Made by a program: the position numbers and the translations under genes. From positions 1 through 49,764 of the forward strand of contig JAKOXM010000281.1 of assembly GCA_029781095.1 (NCBI GenBank): a stretch of DNA of 49,764 bases. Reading direction: 5' to 3'. The notes under the pieces are model-generated. The model searched no databases, was not told where the DNA came from, and was given only the letters and a program-made list of their open reading frames with translations. The stretch comes from Bacteroidota bacterium (GTDB lineage Bacteria > Bacteroidota > Bacteroidia > Chitinophagales > Saprospiraceae). Shown here one piece after another: positions 25,483 through 34,690 of this stretch (position 1 is its first letter; the number at the start of each line of letters is the position of its first letter).

Positions 25483-26568
25483 TCAGCTCAACATACTTAC
25501 AAATTCATCGAACAGGTACCGCGAATCGTGGGGCCCCGGGCTGGCTTCAGGGTGATATTGCACGCTGAATGCCTGGCGGTTTTTCAAACGAATACCCTCT
25601 ACTGTGTTGTCGTTCAAATTGATATGCGTCGCCTCAACGAGGCCTGGCGAGTCATATATTACCTCTTCCTGCACGCCAAATCCGTGATTTTGGCTCGTTA
25701 TCTCGCTTTTCCCGCTTTTAAGGTTTTTTACCGGGTGGTTGATGCCTCTGTGCCCGTGGTGGAGTTTGTATGTTGGTAATCCTGCTGCCAGGGCCAGCAA
25801 TTGCTGTCCGAGACAGATGCCGAACAGGGGTTTTTCAGCAGCCAGCATTTTCTTCACCGTTTCAACTGCGTATGGCATGGAAGCCGGGTCGCCGGGGCCG
25901 TTGGAAAGAAAATAGCCGTCAGGGTTCCATGCATTGATCTCCGCAAAGTCCGTTTTGGCCGGAAACACTTTCAGGTAGCAGTCGCGCTGGTCGAAGCAGC
26001 GCAGAATATTTTTCTTGACGCCATAGTCCATGACAGCAACGCGGTATTTTGCGTCTTCCCGGCCCAAGCAGTAGGGTTCCTTTGTGGTGACGTGACTTGA
26101 CAATTCGAGGCCGGCCATGGGCGGCGTTTCGGCGAGGCGTTTTTTCAGTTCACCGAGGTCGTCGATTTCGGAGGAAATGATACAGTTCATGGCGCCGCGC
26201 ATGCGTATGTGTTGCACCAGTGCGCGCGTATCCACGTCGTGGATGGCGACAATTCCTTCTGCTTCAAAATAATCCTGAATGCTTCGGTCGGCCAGTTGGC
26301 GGCTGTACTCGATGTTGAAATTGTGGCATACGAACCCCGCGATCTTGACACTTTCGCTCTCTGTTTCGTCGTTTTTGATGCCGTAATTGCCGATATGGAC
26401 GTTGGTGGCTACCAGCACCTGACCGGAATAGGAAGGATCAGTAAAAATTTCCTGGTAGCCCGTCATGCCGGTATTGAAACAAATTTCGCCGGTAGTGGTG
26501 CCGGTTTTTCCGCCGGATTTGCCTGTAAAGACTGTTCCGTCTTCGAGGAGGAGAATGGCTTTTGTCAT
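25483..26568 (-). CDS. carA: Carbamoyl-phosphate synthase small (glutaminase) subunit
   Basis: CarA hydrolyses glutamine and channels ammonia to CarB for carbamoyl phosphate, which feeds arginine and pyrimidine synthesis. The 361-residue protein has the N-terminal CarA domain (CFNTGMTGYQEIFTDPSYSG) and a class I glutaminase domain with nucleophile C252 in FGICLGQQ and the His/Glu pair in YHPEASPGPHDS. The length is normal. No carB is adjacent, and no PyrR or arginine operator was recognised in the 260-bp upstream region. Confidence 0.96.
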   Translation of the reverse strand: MTKAILLLEDGTVFTGKSGGKTGTTTGEICFNTGMTGYQEIFTDPSYSGQVLVATNVHIGNYGIKNDETESESVKIAGFVCHNFNIEYSRQLADRSIQDYFEAEGIVAIHDVDTRALVQHIRMRGAMNCIISSEIDDLGELKKRLAETPPMAGLELSSHVTTKEPYCLGREDAKYRVAVMDYGVKKNILRCFDQRDCYLKVFPAKTDFAEINAWNPDGYFLSNGPGDPASMPYAVETVKKMLAAEKPLFGICLGQQLLALAAGLPTYKLHHGHRGINHPVKNLKSGKSEITSQNHGFGVQEEVIYDSPGLVEATHINLNDNTVEGIRLKNRQAFSVQYHPEASPGPHDSRYLFDEFVSMLS

Positions 26569-26828
26569 ATAGTTTTTGTCGTCAATTCGTCATTTATCAT
26601 TGTGTCATTCTTCATTTTAGCCTTTCAACGATGACGAATCTGGCGCGCAAAGATCGTTAAAGGGAATGATTTTTCCGAACCGGAATAAATTACCTGCTTA
26701 AACACATGCGGTTTCCGATACCGGTTTTTTTCTTCCCTGTCAGAAATGTGTCTTAACTTTCGCTAAACGTGTAGCAAAGAAATACGCGTTTGTTGCACGA
26801 CTTTTTCCTCATTATCCAACTCGCCACA

Positions 26829-27848
26829 ATGACCAGACCAGACCTGCAGGAGTCCCTGTTCGAGCGCATACTGGCGCGTTTTCCCCGGCGCACGGATGCC
26901 GTGGATGCGCTTTGCGACATACTTCATCTCGCTAAAGATCCTGTTTACCGGCGCTTGCGGGGCGATACTTTTCTCTCCCCGACAGAACTGGCTACACTGG
27001 CGGCTCACTTCCGGATTTCACTGGATGTATTGGTGACGGGCGAAACAGATCATGTTTTATGCAGTTTCAACGCCTTTTCAAACAAGGTTGCCACGTTTGA
27101 AGATTATCTGGGCGGATTTCTCGATGATTTTGAGCAAATCCGCCGCCTGCCCAACCCGCATTTGTATTATGCTTCTACGGAAGTGCCGGTGTTCACATAC
27201 AGCCTTTTTCCGGAGCTCATCAGTTTTAAACTATATATCTGGGGGCGAACCACCTGGAACCTCGAATATCTCCGGCAGCGCCCTTTTGACTTTGACCTCG
27301 TAACGCATCCCGTCATACGGCTGAGTCAGGCCGTTTTGAAGCATTACCTCAGTCTGAACAGCACCGAGTTGTGGAGTGTGCATCTGGTTGACAATACGCT
27401 CGCCCAAATAGAATACCACGTATATTCCGGCGGTTTTCGCAACCCGGCGGATGCCATTTTGTTGTGCGAAAAAACAGCCGACTGGGTGGCACACATGCGG
27501 GCAATGGCAGAAACGGGCAGGAAATTCAACACGGATGAAAAGCCTGAAAACGGCCGGGGCATTTTCAATTTATACCACAATGAGATGATCTATGCCAATA
27601 TTACCGCATTGGTAGTTTCCGATGTGGGCCGCACGGTTTACTCGGCTTTTTGCAATCCCAATTTTCTGAGCAGCACAGACCCCAAACTTTGCGATTACAC
27701 CGAATCCTGGTTTGGGCAGGTGCTCGCCCGATCGAACCTCATCAGCCAGTCGTCCGAAAAAAGCCGCGACTGGTTTTTTCGCGAGCTGACCAAAAAGATT
27801 GACCGCGTAAAGCAACGGTTGCTGTTGCATGCGGAAGAAAATAGGTAG
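26829..27848 (+). CDS. Uncharacterised protein with N-terminal helix-turn-helix
   Basis: The 339-residue protein starts with a DNA-binding-like helical region (about 25-70, including DPVYRRLRGDTFLSPTELATLAAHFRIS from residue 37 on). A 260-residue C-terminal domain follows that I do not recognise; it is helical with no membrane segments. Similar HTH plus long unknown domain proteins occur as paralogues in Saprospirales-like genomes. A sensing or ligand-binding role for the C-terminal part is inference. The ATG at 26829 (MTRPDLQESLFER) is chosen over a TTG at 26790 because it fits a soluble N terminus. Confidence 0.7.
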   Translation: MTRPDLQESLFERILARFPRRTDAVDALCDILHLAKDPVYRRLRGDTFLSPTELATLAAHFRISLDVLVTGETDHVLCSFNAFSNKVATFEDYLGGFLDDFEQIRRLPNPHLYYASTEVPVFTYSLFPELISFKLYIWGRTTWNLEYLRQRPFDFDLVTHPVIRLSQAVLKHYLSLNSTELWSVHLVDNTLAQIEYHVYSGGFRNPADAILLCEKTADWVAHMRAMAETGRKFNTDEKPENGRGIFNLYHNEMIYANITALVVSDVGRTVYSAFCNPNFLSSTDPKLCDYTESWFGQVLARSNLISQSSEKSRDWFFRELTKKIDRVKQRLLLHAEENR

Positions 27849-27915
27849 GGGCGGCGCAAGCACAACCCGCCAACACCTGTAAAAACATGTTTTTCAAACC
27901 AAAATAAGCGCAGCG

Positions 27916-28695
27916 TTGCCAAATCCGTCCGCCAATTTGCAGTCTTTTTTGAATGAGGCCGTCCGTCAGTACAACACTTCGGGATTTATTGCCGATGATC
28001 CGATCTCTATTCCGCACCGGTTTTCGAGGCTGCAGGACCGGGAGATTACGGGTTTCTGGACAGCAACCCTTGCCTGGGGGCAGCGTAAAACCATTATTCA
28101 AAGCGCCAACCGGCTGATTGACCTGATGGATGGGGCGCCTTACGATTTTATCGTTCACCATACAGAGGAGGACCGGAAGCGGTTTCTGGATTTCAAACAC
28201 CGAACCTTTCAGGCTACCGACACTTTGTGGTTTCTCGAATTTCTCCAGCAATTTTACAGGCAAAACGTATCATTGGAGCAGGCTTTTGCGCGTCATCTTT
28301 CTTCCGGCGACAAAACTGTGGAGCGTGCATTAACCGGTTTTCACCGCGATTTTTTCGACCTCCCTTATGCGCCTGAACGCACCCGCAAACACGTCGCCAC
28401 GCCGGAGCGGGGTTCCACTTGCAAACGGCTCAATATGTTCCTGCGCTGGATGGTGCGACGCGACGACGCCGGCGTCGATTTTGGTGTATGGAAAGCGATC
28501 TCACCGGCTCAGTTGCTCATGCCGCTCGACGTGCACGTGGAGCGCGTTGCCCGGCGCATGGGTTTGTTGCATCGAAAACAAACCGACTGGCGGGCGGTAC
28601 TGGAACTCACGGAAAACCTCCGGGCTTTCGACCCGGAGGATCCCGTTAAATATGACTTTGCGCTGTTCGGTCTGGGGGTGCTGGAAAAATGGTAA
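27916..28695 (+). CDS. TIGR02757 family protein
   Basis: A 259-residue protein of a conserved Bacteroidota/Proteobacteria family (DUF2400). Recognisable segments are PHRFSRLQDREITGFW, TLAWGQRKTII, CKRLNMFLRWMVR and KYDFALFGLG. It looks related to HhH-GPD DNA glycosylases, but no catalytic function is established. The start is a TTG at 27916, as no ATG lies before the conserved region. It ends 8 bp from the convergent SDR gene. Confidence 0.85.
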   Translation: MPNPSANLQSFLNEAVRQYNTSGFIADDPISIPHRFSRLQDREITGFWTATLAWGQRKTIIQSANRLIDLMDGAPYDFIVHHTEEDRKRFLDFKHRTFQATDTLWFLEFLQQFYRQNVSLEQAFARHLSSGDKTVERALTGFHRDFFDLPYAPERTRKHVATPERGSTCKRLNMFLRWMVRRDDAGVDFGVWKAISPAQLLMPLDVHVERVARRMGLLHRKQTDWRAVLELTENLRAFDPEDPVKYDFALFGLGVLEKW

Positions 28696-28703
28696 GATGA
28701 TTA

Positions 28704-29411
28704 TTACAAATCGCCCAGTTGCGGCCGGATCAGCAATTCTTCCACTACTGCTGCGTCGGAAAGATTGTAACAGCCCCAAACCGCTTTGGCGATATCGGAG
28801 GCCTGCATGAGCCGGTCGGCCGGAAAATTGGCGCCATGCCAGGAGTCAGACCACGTAGCGCCGGGCAGGATTGCCGTAACCTTGACGCCCTTCGTTTTCA
28901 TTTCCTCCCGGAGGCATTTGGAAAAGCCGAGCAGTGCGAATTTGGAGATGCTGTACGATCCTCCGTTCGGATAGGCGATTATACTGGCTATAGAACACAT
29001 GTTGAAAATATGGCCCCGCCGGTGCGGCACCATCAGCGGAAGCAAGGCCCGCGTGAGGTGATAGGCACTGTACAGATTGGTTTCGAGCAGGGTTTCGAGC
29101 GAACCTTCCCGTTCGTCGGATACGCCTCCGGGCAGATAGATCCCGGCATTGTTGACCAGCACATCGACCTGCTCCCAGGTTTTTCGTATAAATCCGGCAA
29201 ATTCCGTTACCTCCGATTTTTTACCCAGGTCGGCGGGGAAGGCATGAAGAATGGTGGCCGGGAATCGTTCTTTCCATTCGTTTCGCATCGCGTCGAGATC
29301 AGCCTCCGTGCGCGCGCAGACACAGAGATCGAAGCCGTTGTCGGCAAAAATTTCGGAGATGGCGCGGCCCAGTCCTTTAGTTGCGCCGGTAATCACAGCA
29401 GTTTTTCCCAT
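28704..29411 (-). CDS. Short-chain dehydrogenase/reductase
   Basis: A 235-residue classical SDR with TGATKGLG nucleotide-binding motif at the N terminus, NNAG, a catalytic serine in MCSIAS and the YSISK motif (Tyr and Lys). It is probably an NADPH-dependent ketoreductase; the substrate is unknown. The ATG at 29411 (MGKTAVITGA) removes 15 unlikely upstream residues. It is divergent from the mlaE gene by 75 bp. Confidence 0.9.
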   Translation of the reverse strand: MGKTAVITGATKGLGRAISEIFADNGFDLCVCARTEADLDAMRNEWKERFPATILHAFPADLGKKSEVTEFAGFIRKTWEQVDVLVNNAGIYLPGGVSDEREGSLETLLETNLYSAYHLTRALLPLMVPHRRGHIFNMCSIASIIAYPNGGSYSISKFALLGFSKCLREEMKTKGVKVTAILPGATWSDSWHGANFPADRLMQASDIAKAVWGCYNLSDAAVVEELLIRPQLGDL

Positions 29412-29486
29412 GGTGGAGGTATAAATTTTGCCCCCAAGTTTTGAAAAAAAAACCAACCTTTGAAGCGGAAATTTTGAGTCATCTGT

Positions 29487-30245
29487 ATGGAATCTCTATC
29501 TAAATATAACTACCTCAATCATTTAGGGCAATACCTGATCATGATGAAGCACGCCCTGGCGCGCCCGGAGAAATTTTCCATGTACTGGAAAGAGACGATG
29601 CGGCAGATGAACGACATCGGTATCGGCTCGCTCATCATCGTGTGTCTCATCTCTATTTTCATCGGGGCGGTGGCTGCTATCCAGTTTGCATACCAGCTTG
29701 ATGGTCAGTTGGTTCCGCGATATTATATCGGATATATCGTGCGCGATCTGGCCCTCATCGAATTGTCGCCGACCATCACGTGTCTGGTACTCGCAGGCAA
29801 AGTCGGATCCAATATGGCCGCCGAAATAGGAGGCATGCGTCAGAAGGAACACATTGACGCCATGGAAGTAATGGGCGTCAATACCGCTGCCTATCTTGTC
29901 ACCCCCAAGGTGATCGCGGCCATTTGCGTCATCCCGCTGCTGGTAACTTTTTCGGCACTGGTAGCCATTATCGGCGGATATCTGGCCAGCGTGCCTACCG
30001 GTCTCATCACGGATTCGGAATATATTCAGGGGGTTCGCTCCTTTTTCGTGCCGTACAACGTATTTATGATGTACGTCAAATCCGTGGTGTTCGCTGTCAT
30101 TCTCACCAGCGTATCCTGCTATCAGGGTTATTTTGTGAAAGGAGGCAGCATCGAACTGGGGCAGGCCAGCACCCGTGCGGTGGTCTACAGCGATATTCTC
30201 ATTCTGCTGGCCGACTACCTGATCGCGGTGTTGCTGACCGGCTAA
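29487..30245 (+). CDS. mlaE: MlaE-family ABC transporter permease
   Basis: A 252-residue permease of the MlaE/YrbE family, which works with MlaF ATPase and an MCE protein to move phospholipids between membranes. Five hydrophobic segments are visible, together with the family signature LAGKVGSNMAAEIGGMRQKEHIDAM and MGVNTAAYLVTPK. The ATPase (mlaF) and mlaD genes that normally follow in Bacteroidota are not here; dapD comes next, 63 bp on. The partners must therefore lie elsewhere. Confidence 0.93.
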   Translation: MESLSKYNYLNHLGQYLIMMKHALARPEKFSMYWKETMRQMNDIGIGSLIIVCLISIFIGAVAAIQFAYQLDGQLVPRYYIGYIVRDLALIELSPTITCLVLAGKVGSNMAAEIGGMRQKEHIDAMEVMGVNTAAYLVTPKVIAAICVIPLLVTFSALVAIIGGYLASVPTGLITDSEYIQGVRSFFVPYNVFMMYVKSVVFAVILTSVSCYQGYFVKGGSIELGQASTRAVVYSDILILLADYLIAVLLTG

Positions 30246-30308
30246 GGATAAAAACCGGCAGGTTTCAGGGACCGCATTAGTGCATTGGTAAAAATCAGCA
30301 TATTGATA

Positions 30309-31127
30309 ATGAACGATATAAGAAAAACCATTGAATCCGCCTGGGAAGACCGGTCGTCGCTTCAGAACTGGGAGGTAAAAAAAGCCATTCGCGAGGTGAT
30401 TGCCTTGCTTGATGCGGGGGAGATTCGCGTAGCGGAACCGCAGGCCGACGGTACATGGATTACCCATGAATGGATTAAAAAAGCCGTGTTGTTGTATTTT
30501 CCCATCCAGGAAATGCAGACCATTGAAGTCGGCCCTTTCGAATACCACAACAAAATACCGCTCAAAACCGGGTACGCCAAAAAAGGCGTCCGTGTAGTGC
30601 CCCAGGCATTGGCTCGCTACGGGTCTTTTATTGAAAAAGGCGCTATTCTGATGCCATCCTACGTTAATATCGGAGCCTGGGTGGGCAGCGGCACCATGGT
30701 GGATACCTGGGCCACAGTAGGTTCCTGCGCGCAGATCGGGCGAAACGTTCACCTCGCAGGCGGTGTGGGTATCGGAGGCGTGCTGGAGCCTCCGCAGGCT
30801 ACGCCTACCATTGTGGAGGACGATTGTTTTATCGGGTCGCGTTGCATTGTGGTCGAAGGCGTCCGGGTAGAGCGGGAAGCTGTACTTGGCGCCAACGTTG
30901 TCCTGACCAACAGCACCCATATCATCGACGTTACAGGTCCGGAACCGGTTATTCACAAAGGGCGTGTTCCGGCGCGGTCAGTCGTGATCCCGGGTACCTA
31001 CACAAGGCCGTTTCCGGCAGGCGAATACCAGGTTGCGTGCGCACTTATCATCGGCAGCCGTCAGGAACGCACCGATAAAAAGGTGTCGCTCAACGAAGCA
31101 TTGCGGGAATACCAGGTCGCCTTTTAA
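30309..31127 (+). CDS. dapD: Tetrahydrodipicolinate N-succinyltransferase DapD
   Basis: DapD transfers succinyl from succinyl-CoA to tetrahydrodipicolinate in the lysine/meso-diaminopimelate pathway. The 272-residue product has the helical N domain and a left-handed beta-helix with hexapeptide repeats (about 105-220). Hallmarks include VNIGAWVGSGTMVDTWATVG and the GGVGIGGVLEPPQATP loop. The ATG at 30309 gives the normal family length. Confidence 0.97.
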   Translation: MNDIRKTIESAWEDRSSLQNWEVKKAIREVIALLDAGEIRVAEPQADGTWITHEWIKKAVLLYFPIQEMQTIEVGPFEYHNKIPLKTGYAKKGVRVVPQALARYGSFIEKGAILMPSYVNIGAWVGSGTMVDTWATVGSCAQIGRNVHLAGGVGIGGVLEPPQATPTIVEDDCFIGSRCIVVEGVRVEREAVLGANVVLTNSTHIIDVTGPEPVIHKGRVPARSVVIPGTYTRPFPAGEYQVACALIIGSRQERTDKKVSLNEALREYQVAF

Positions 31128-31160
31128 GGCAAGGATCTTTTTGTGCCAAAAGAACACGGC

Positions 31161-31913
31161 ATGCAAAAAACAATAGAGATCACCACTACGCAGAATGTTA
31201 CCATCGAGTACGAGCTTGCCTTTCTTCGCGAGCGTGTACTGGCATGGCTGCTCGATATGGTAATCATTGGCCTGGGTTATTTGCTGCTGGTAATGCTGCT
31301 TCGCCCGCTGATCGCTGTTGTTTTCGGCGACGAAGGTCTGGATCCCGTGGTCATGTATTTTTTGCTGCCTTTGCTGCTTTATTTTTTATACAATACTTTT
31401 TTTGAAATCTGGAACGTAGGCCAGACGCCCGGTAAAAAGACCTTGAATATCAAGGTAGTACGCCTCGACGGAAAAGACCCGGAATGGAGTGATGTGCTAT
31501 TGCGAGCCTTGTTGCAATTGGTGGACTGGATGTTTTCTGCCGGCGTGGTAGGCGCCCTGCTGATCAAGACTACCGCCAAAAGCCAGCGATTCGGCGATAT
31601 GGCAGCCAATACGACCGTGATAAAACTCTACGGTTCCCGCTTCACTTTTCGCCTCGAAGACATCCTGAGCATTTCATCGCTGGAGCGTTACCAACCGGTA
31701 TTCCCCGAGGTGCGCAACCTCAGTGAATCGGACATGATCTTTATCAAAAGAGCCTTGAGCAGATATCAAAACTACCCCAACGCCGCGCACGCGGAAGTCG
31801 TTGAAACATTGGTTTTGCACCTGCTGCCGCTTATCGGGCTGGAGAAACGACCCGTCAACGACGTCGAATTCCTCAAAACGCTGCTGCGCGACTACATCGT
31901 GCTGACGCGGTAG
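31161..31913 (+). CDS. RDD-family membrane protein
   Basis: A 250-residue protein with an N-terminal RDD domain. RERVLAWLLDMVIIGLG is the R-D pair of helix 1, GQTPGKKTLNIKVVR follows helix 2, and the DVLLRALLQLVDW and RFGDMAANT segments complete it. The cytosolic C-terminal 90 residues are helical. RDD proteins are poorly defined; some act in ion or solute transport. The ATG at 31161 is chosen over a GTG at 31143. It ends 9 bp from the convergent DUF4097-like gene. Confidence 0.87.
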   Translation: MQKTIEITTTQNVTIEYELAFLRERVLAWLLDMVIIGLGYLLLVMLLRPLIAVVFGDEGLDPVVMYFLLPLLLYFLYNTFFEIWNVGQTPGKKTLNIKVVRLDGKDPEWSDVLLRALLQLVDWMFSAGVVGALLIKTTAKSQRFGDMAANTTVIKLYGSRFTFRLEDILSISSLERYQPVFPEVRNLSESDMIFIKRALSRYQNYPNAAHAEVVETLVLHLLPLIGLEKRPVNDVEFLKTLLRDYIVLTR

Positions 31914-31922
31914 CGCTGCCGA

Positions 31923-33032
31923 TCATTTCAGCACCAGACCTCCGTATTGAAGTTTGGCCTTGATTTGCCCTTTGGCGTTGGCGTCGCCGACGTAGCCTTC
32001 CATTGTTTTTGATTTGCCCGAGTCATTCGAATGCTTGACCATGGCGCCGGTGGGCGCTTTCATATCGGCATACTGGCTTTGCAAATTGAAACGATAAGGC
32101 ACGCTTCTTTCCGTGGACACCTGTACATCGGTGTATTTGCAGACCACGTTTACTTCGGAAAAATTGCGGTCGACCGATTCAATTTTAAGGCTGCCGTAGC
32201 TGAGATCCGTATCGGCTGTTTCGGTCAGGTTGATCAATTTGACATCGGTATACTGGGCCGTTACATAAGCGGAGCCTGCATTTCTGACGCGCAAAGTGGC
32301 ATATTTGGTCTGAAGACGCAACTCGCCCACCGTGCCGAGCTCGAAATCATCGTATTTGGATGTAAGTCTGAGGATATTGATGTTATCGCTTTTCAATTCC
32401 GAGTATTTCGTATCCAGTTGCACTTCCTGGGCATCCGTCACGGTGAGTTCGCTGTAGCTGACCTGGCCGTACAGGTGGTTTACTTTGGCAATGTAGGTTT
32501 TGCCATAACCGAGGTTGATGTCGGCGTCATTGGCGATGGCCTCTGTCCTCAGGTCGCCGTATTTGATTTCTGCGGTGAGTTTGCCGTTGAGTTTCGATAC
32601 ATAAGAATTGCCGTAACGGTTTTTGAGGTCCAGCTGGTTACCAATAGGGATCGAGATATCGTAATTGATCTTGAAATCGCAGCTGTTGCCTTCCGACCAC
32701 CAGCCGTTGCTTTGTTCGATCATCGTTTCGGCTTTTACGTAACCGGCCGCATTGGCAAAGTTGACTTTAATCCGGTCGAAAATCTTGTCGGCTTCGCGTT
32801 GGCTGCCAGCATTGACGACGATGGTTATATCAATTTTGACGGAGTTGTTTTGCCACGTTTTCACGTTGACAGTGCCGTATTTATTGTAAAGGGCGGTCAT
32901 GCCGTCGGCTGTGGTGCCGAATTCGCGGTTGATCGTCCGGCTGAATTCCTGCTTCGGGCAATCTGCACAGGAGGCGGTCAAAGCGCCTCCGGCAAGCAGG
33001 CACAAAAAGAGTACTGTGCGCAGGTTAAGCAT
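31923..33032 (-). CDS. Secreted DUF4097-like beta-helical protein
   Basis: The 369-residue protein starts with a signal peptide (MLNLRTVLFLCLLAGG, possibly lipid-modified or cleaved near ASC). The rest is many short beta repeats of the form Y-x-x-L/V-x-V alternating with K-Y-x-D (for example KYSELKSDNINI, KYDDFELGTV, QYTDVKLINL). This looks like the DUF4097/GIN adhesin-like fold. It is the last gene of a sigma/anti-sigma unit, which suggests it is a periplasmic partner or output of that system. Confidence 0.82.
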   Translation of the reverse strand: MLNLRTVLFLCLLAGGALTASCADCPKQEFSRTINREFGTTADGMTALYNKYGTVNVKTWQNNSVKIDITIVVNAGSQREADKIFDRIKVNFANAAGYVKAETMIEQSNGWWSEGNSCDFKINYDISIPIGNQLDLKNRYGNSYVSKLNGKLTAEIKYGDLRTEAIANDADINLGYGKTYIAKVNHLYGQVSYSELTVTDAQEVQLDTKYSELKSDNINILRLTSKYDDFELGTVGELRLQTKYATLRVRNAGSAYVTAQYTDVKLINLTETADTDLSYGSLKIESVDRNFSEVNVVCKYTDVQVSTERSVPYRFNLQSQYADMKAPTGAMVKHSNDSGKSKTMEGYVGDANAKGQIKAKLQYGGLVLK

Positions 33033-33042
33033 GGTTGAAAAT

Positions 33043-33837
33043 TCAAATATTTTTAGTGCCATTGTCAGAATTACTGTTTTTCACTTCTGTTTTTGTTGGT
33101 TCCAGGCGGTTGAGGACCCGTTCGAGAATAGCCGCTTTGGCTTTGTAGTTTTCGATCATGGCACGTACCACCTGTTCGCGGTTGCCGGCGGGTACGTTGG
33201 CCAGTTCCTGCTGCAATTCGGCCATGATGTCGTCTATTTGTTCCAGATCCTCGTGTACTTCTGCAGGCTGGCTGCCGGTGAAGGCTGCCAGTTTTTTCTG
33301 TTTGCCTGCAATGTCTTGTTTGTAATAGGATTCGAGTTCGGCGTATTCGTTGGAGACTTCGCTCATGGCCATGGCAGGGGTTTCGCCCGACCTCGCATAC
33401 CAGATGCCTGCCGTGACGCCTGCGAGCAGCAACGCAATGGAGGCCGCTATACGCATCAGGGAATATCGCCAGTTGATATGAACCACGGCAGCTTTGGAGC
33501 CGGGCAGGTGCCGGATCACATTGCTCCATACCTTCAGATCGGGTACTTCGCTATCGAGCGTTTCGCGATGCTGGCGGATGAAGTGTTCGAGCGGGTCTGA
33601 CGGGCTTCCTGCCTGGTCGTTCAGAAACTGCTCTACCTTTTTCCACACTTCATCGGAAGGAGTCTCCGTATCGAAAAGGATACGGTTGTGCAGCAATCCG
33701 GCCTCTACGCTGTCGGCGGTTGAGAGCCTGTCGAGCGCCTTTCCAACACTTTGCCAGCCATGTGCACCCGGTACGGCGAGGTCAAAGGCCTGCCGGTGTT
33801 CCCGGATAAAAGTTTCTATCGATTGTGACCTGTTCAT
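33043..33837 (-). CDS. Anti-sigma-factor-like membrane protein with repeated N-terminal motif
   Basis: The 264-residue protein has a cytosolic N-terminal region, one membrane helix (about 125-147) and a periplasmic coiled coil with an acidic/basic tail. It sits directly after an ECF sigma gene, so it probably holds that sigma factor at the membrane. The N-terminal region carries a short module three times: IETFIREHRQAFDLAVP (7-23), HNRILFDTETPSDEVW and LEHFIRQHRETLDSEVP. Similar single modules occur in Bacteroidota anti-sigma proteins. It overlaps nothing but ends 10 bp before the next gene. Confidence 0.78.
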   Translation of the reverse strand: MNRSQSIETFIREHRQAFDLAVPGAHGWQSVGKALDRLSTADSVEAGLLHNRILFDTETPSDEVWKKVEQFLNDQAGSPSDPLEHFIRQHRETLDSEVPDLKVWSNVIRHLPGSKAAVVHINWRYSLMRIAASIALLLAGVTAGIWYARSGETPAMAMSEVSNEYAELESYYKQDIAGKQKKLAAFTGSQPAEVHEDLEQIDDIMAELQQELANVPAGNREQVVRAMIENYKAKAAILERVLNRLEPTKTEVKNSNSDNGTKNI

Positions 33838-33943
33838 TGCTGTGAATCAGTGTTTTTGAGTAGTTTGAAATGGAGGCAAGCGGATTAAAAAGTAATGTTT
33901 GTGTTTGTATTATGTTCGGGTCGAGCCCGGGTAGAGATAATAT

Positions 33944-34507
33944 TCATTTTTCATTTGATGTCAGGATATCCCTCAATTTTGCCTTGGCGCGACTGTACTG
34001 TGATTTTGACGTAGCTTCCGTTATGCCGAGTACCTGGGCAATCTCTTCATGGTCATAACCTTCGAGCGCGTACAGGTTGAACACCACCCGGTATCCGTCG
34101 GGCAAACCGGCTATCGCGCGGTTTATTTTTTCGACGTTGTAGGCTGGTTCATTGTCCTGCACCGGATCTTCAGCGCGGTCACTAAATGGCGTCAGTTCCG
34201 AGAAACTCAGGCGCCGGCTTTTCAGGAAATTAATACTTTTGTTGACCGTGATGCGCTTCATCCAGGCGCCAATACTGCTTTCATAGCGGAAAGTGTCCAG
34301 TTTGCTGAAGACCTCAATAAATATGCTTTGTAGTATGTCTTCAGCGTCATGGGGATTTTGCACCATGCGCAATGCCGTATTGTACATAGCTCGCGAATAC
34401 AAGCGGTACAACTCGAATTGGGCATCACGGCGTCCTTCCCGGCAGCGCTCAATCAGGTCGCGGTGCGTTTGAGTGGCGTCCATTTCGTTATTTGAGTGTA
34501 TTGACAT
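33944..34507 (-). CDS. ECF RNA polymerase sigma factor
   Basis: A 187-residue sigma-70 family protein with region 2 (AQFELYRLYSRAMYNTALRM, with DAEDILQSIFIEVF) and region 4 (YDHEEIAQVLGITEATSKSQYSRAK). It lacks regions 1 and 3, which places it in the ECF class. It is first in an apparent operon with the anti-sigma-like and DUF4097-like genes, so it probably answers an envelope signal. An internal ATG at 34483 is an alternative start. Confidence 0.93.
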   Translation of the reverse strand: MSIHSNNEMDATQTHRDLIERCREGRRDAQFELYRLYSRAMYNTALRMVQNPHDAEDILQSIFIEVFSKLDTFRYESSIGAWMKRITVNKSINFLKSRRLSFSELTPFSDRAEDPVQDNEPAYNVEKINRAIAGLPDGYRVVFNLYALEGYDHEEIAQVLGITEATSKSQYSRAKAKLRDILTSNEK

Positions 34508-34690
34508 CCTTTTAAGGCCAGGGTTGCACGGATTTTAACATTTCTCGTGTCAAATTTCGGTCATTGTATTTTAATTTTCATCCGTTACCGGCCGGTCAGG
34601 CCGGGATCAATGCCCATAATGTCGAAATGTCGAATGATGAAATGACGATAATAACGAAACTTCCTCGTTTTTTTGCCAAAAAATTGATCC

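Noticed and set aside
32031-33038. 335-residue plus-strand frame opposite the DUF4097-like gene
   Set aside because: Shadow frame caused by the repetitive codon pattern of the real minus-strand gene.
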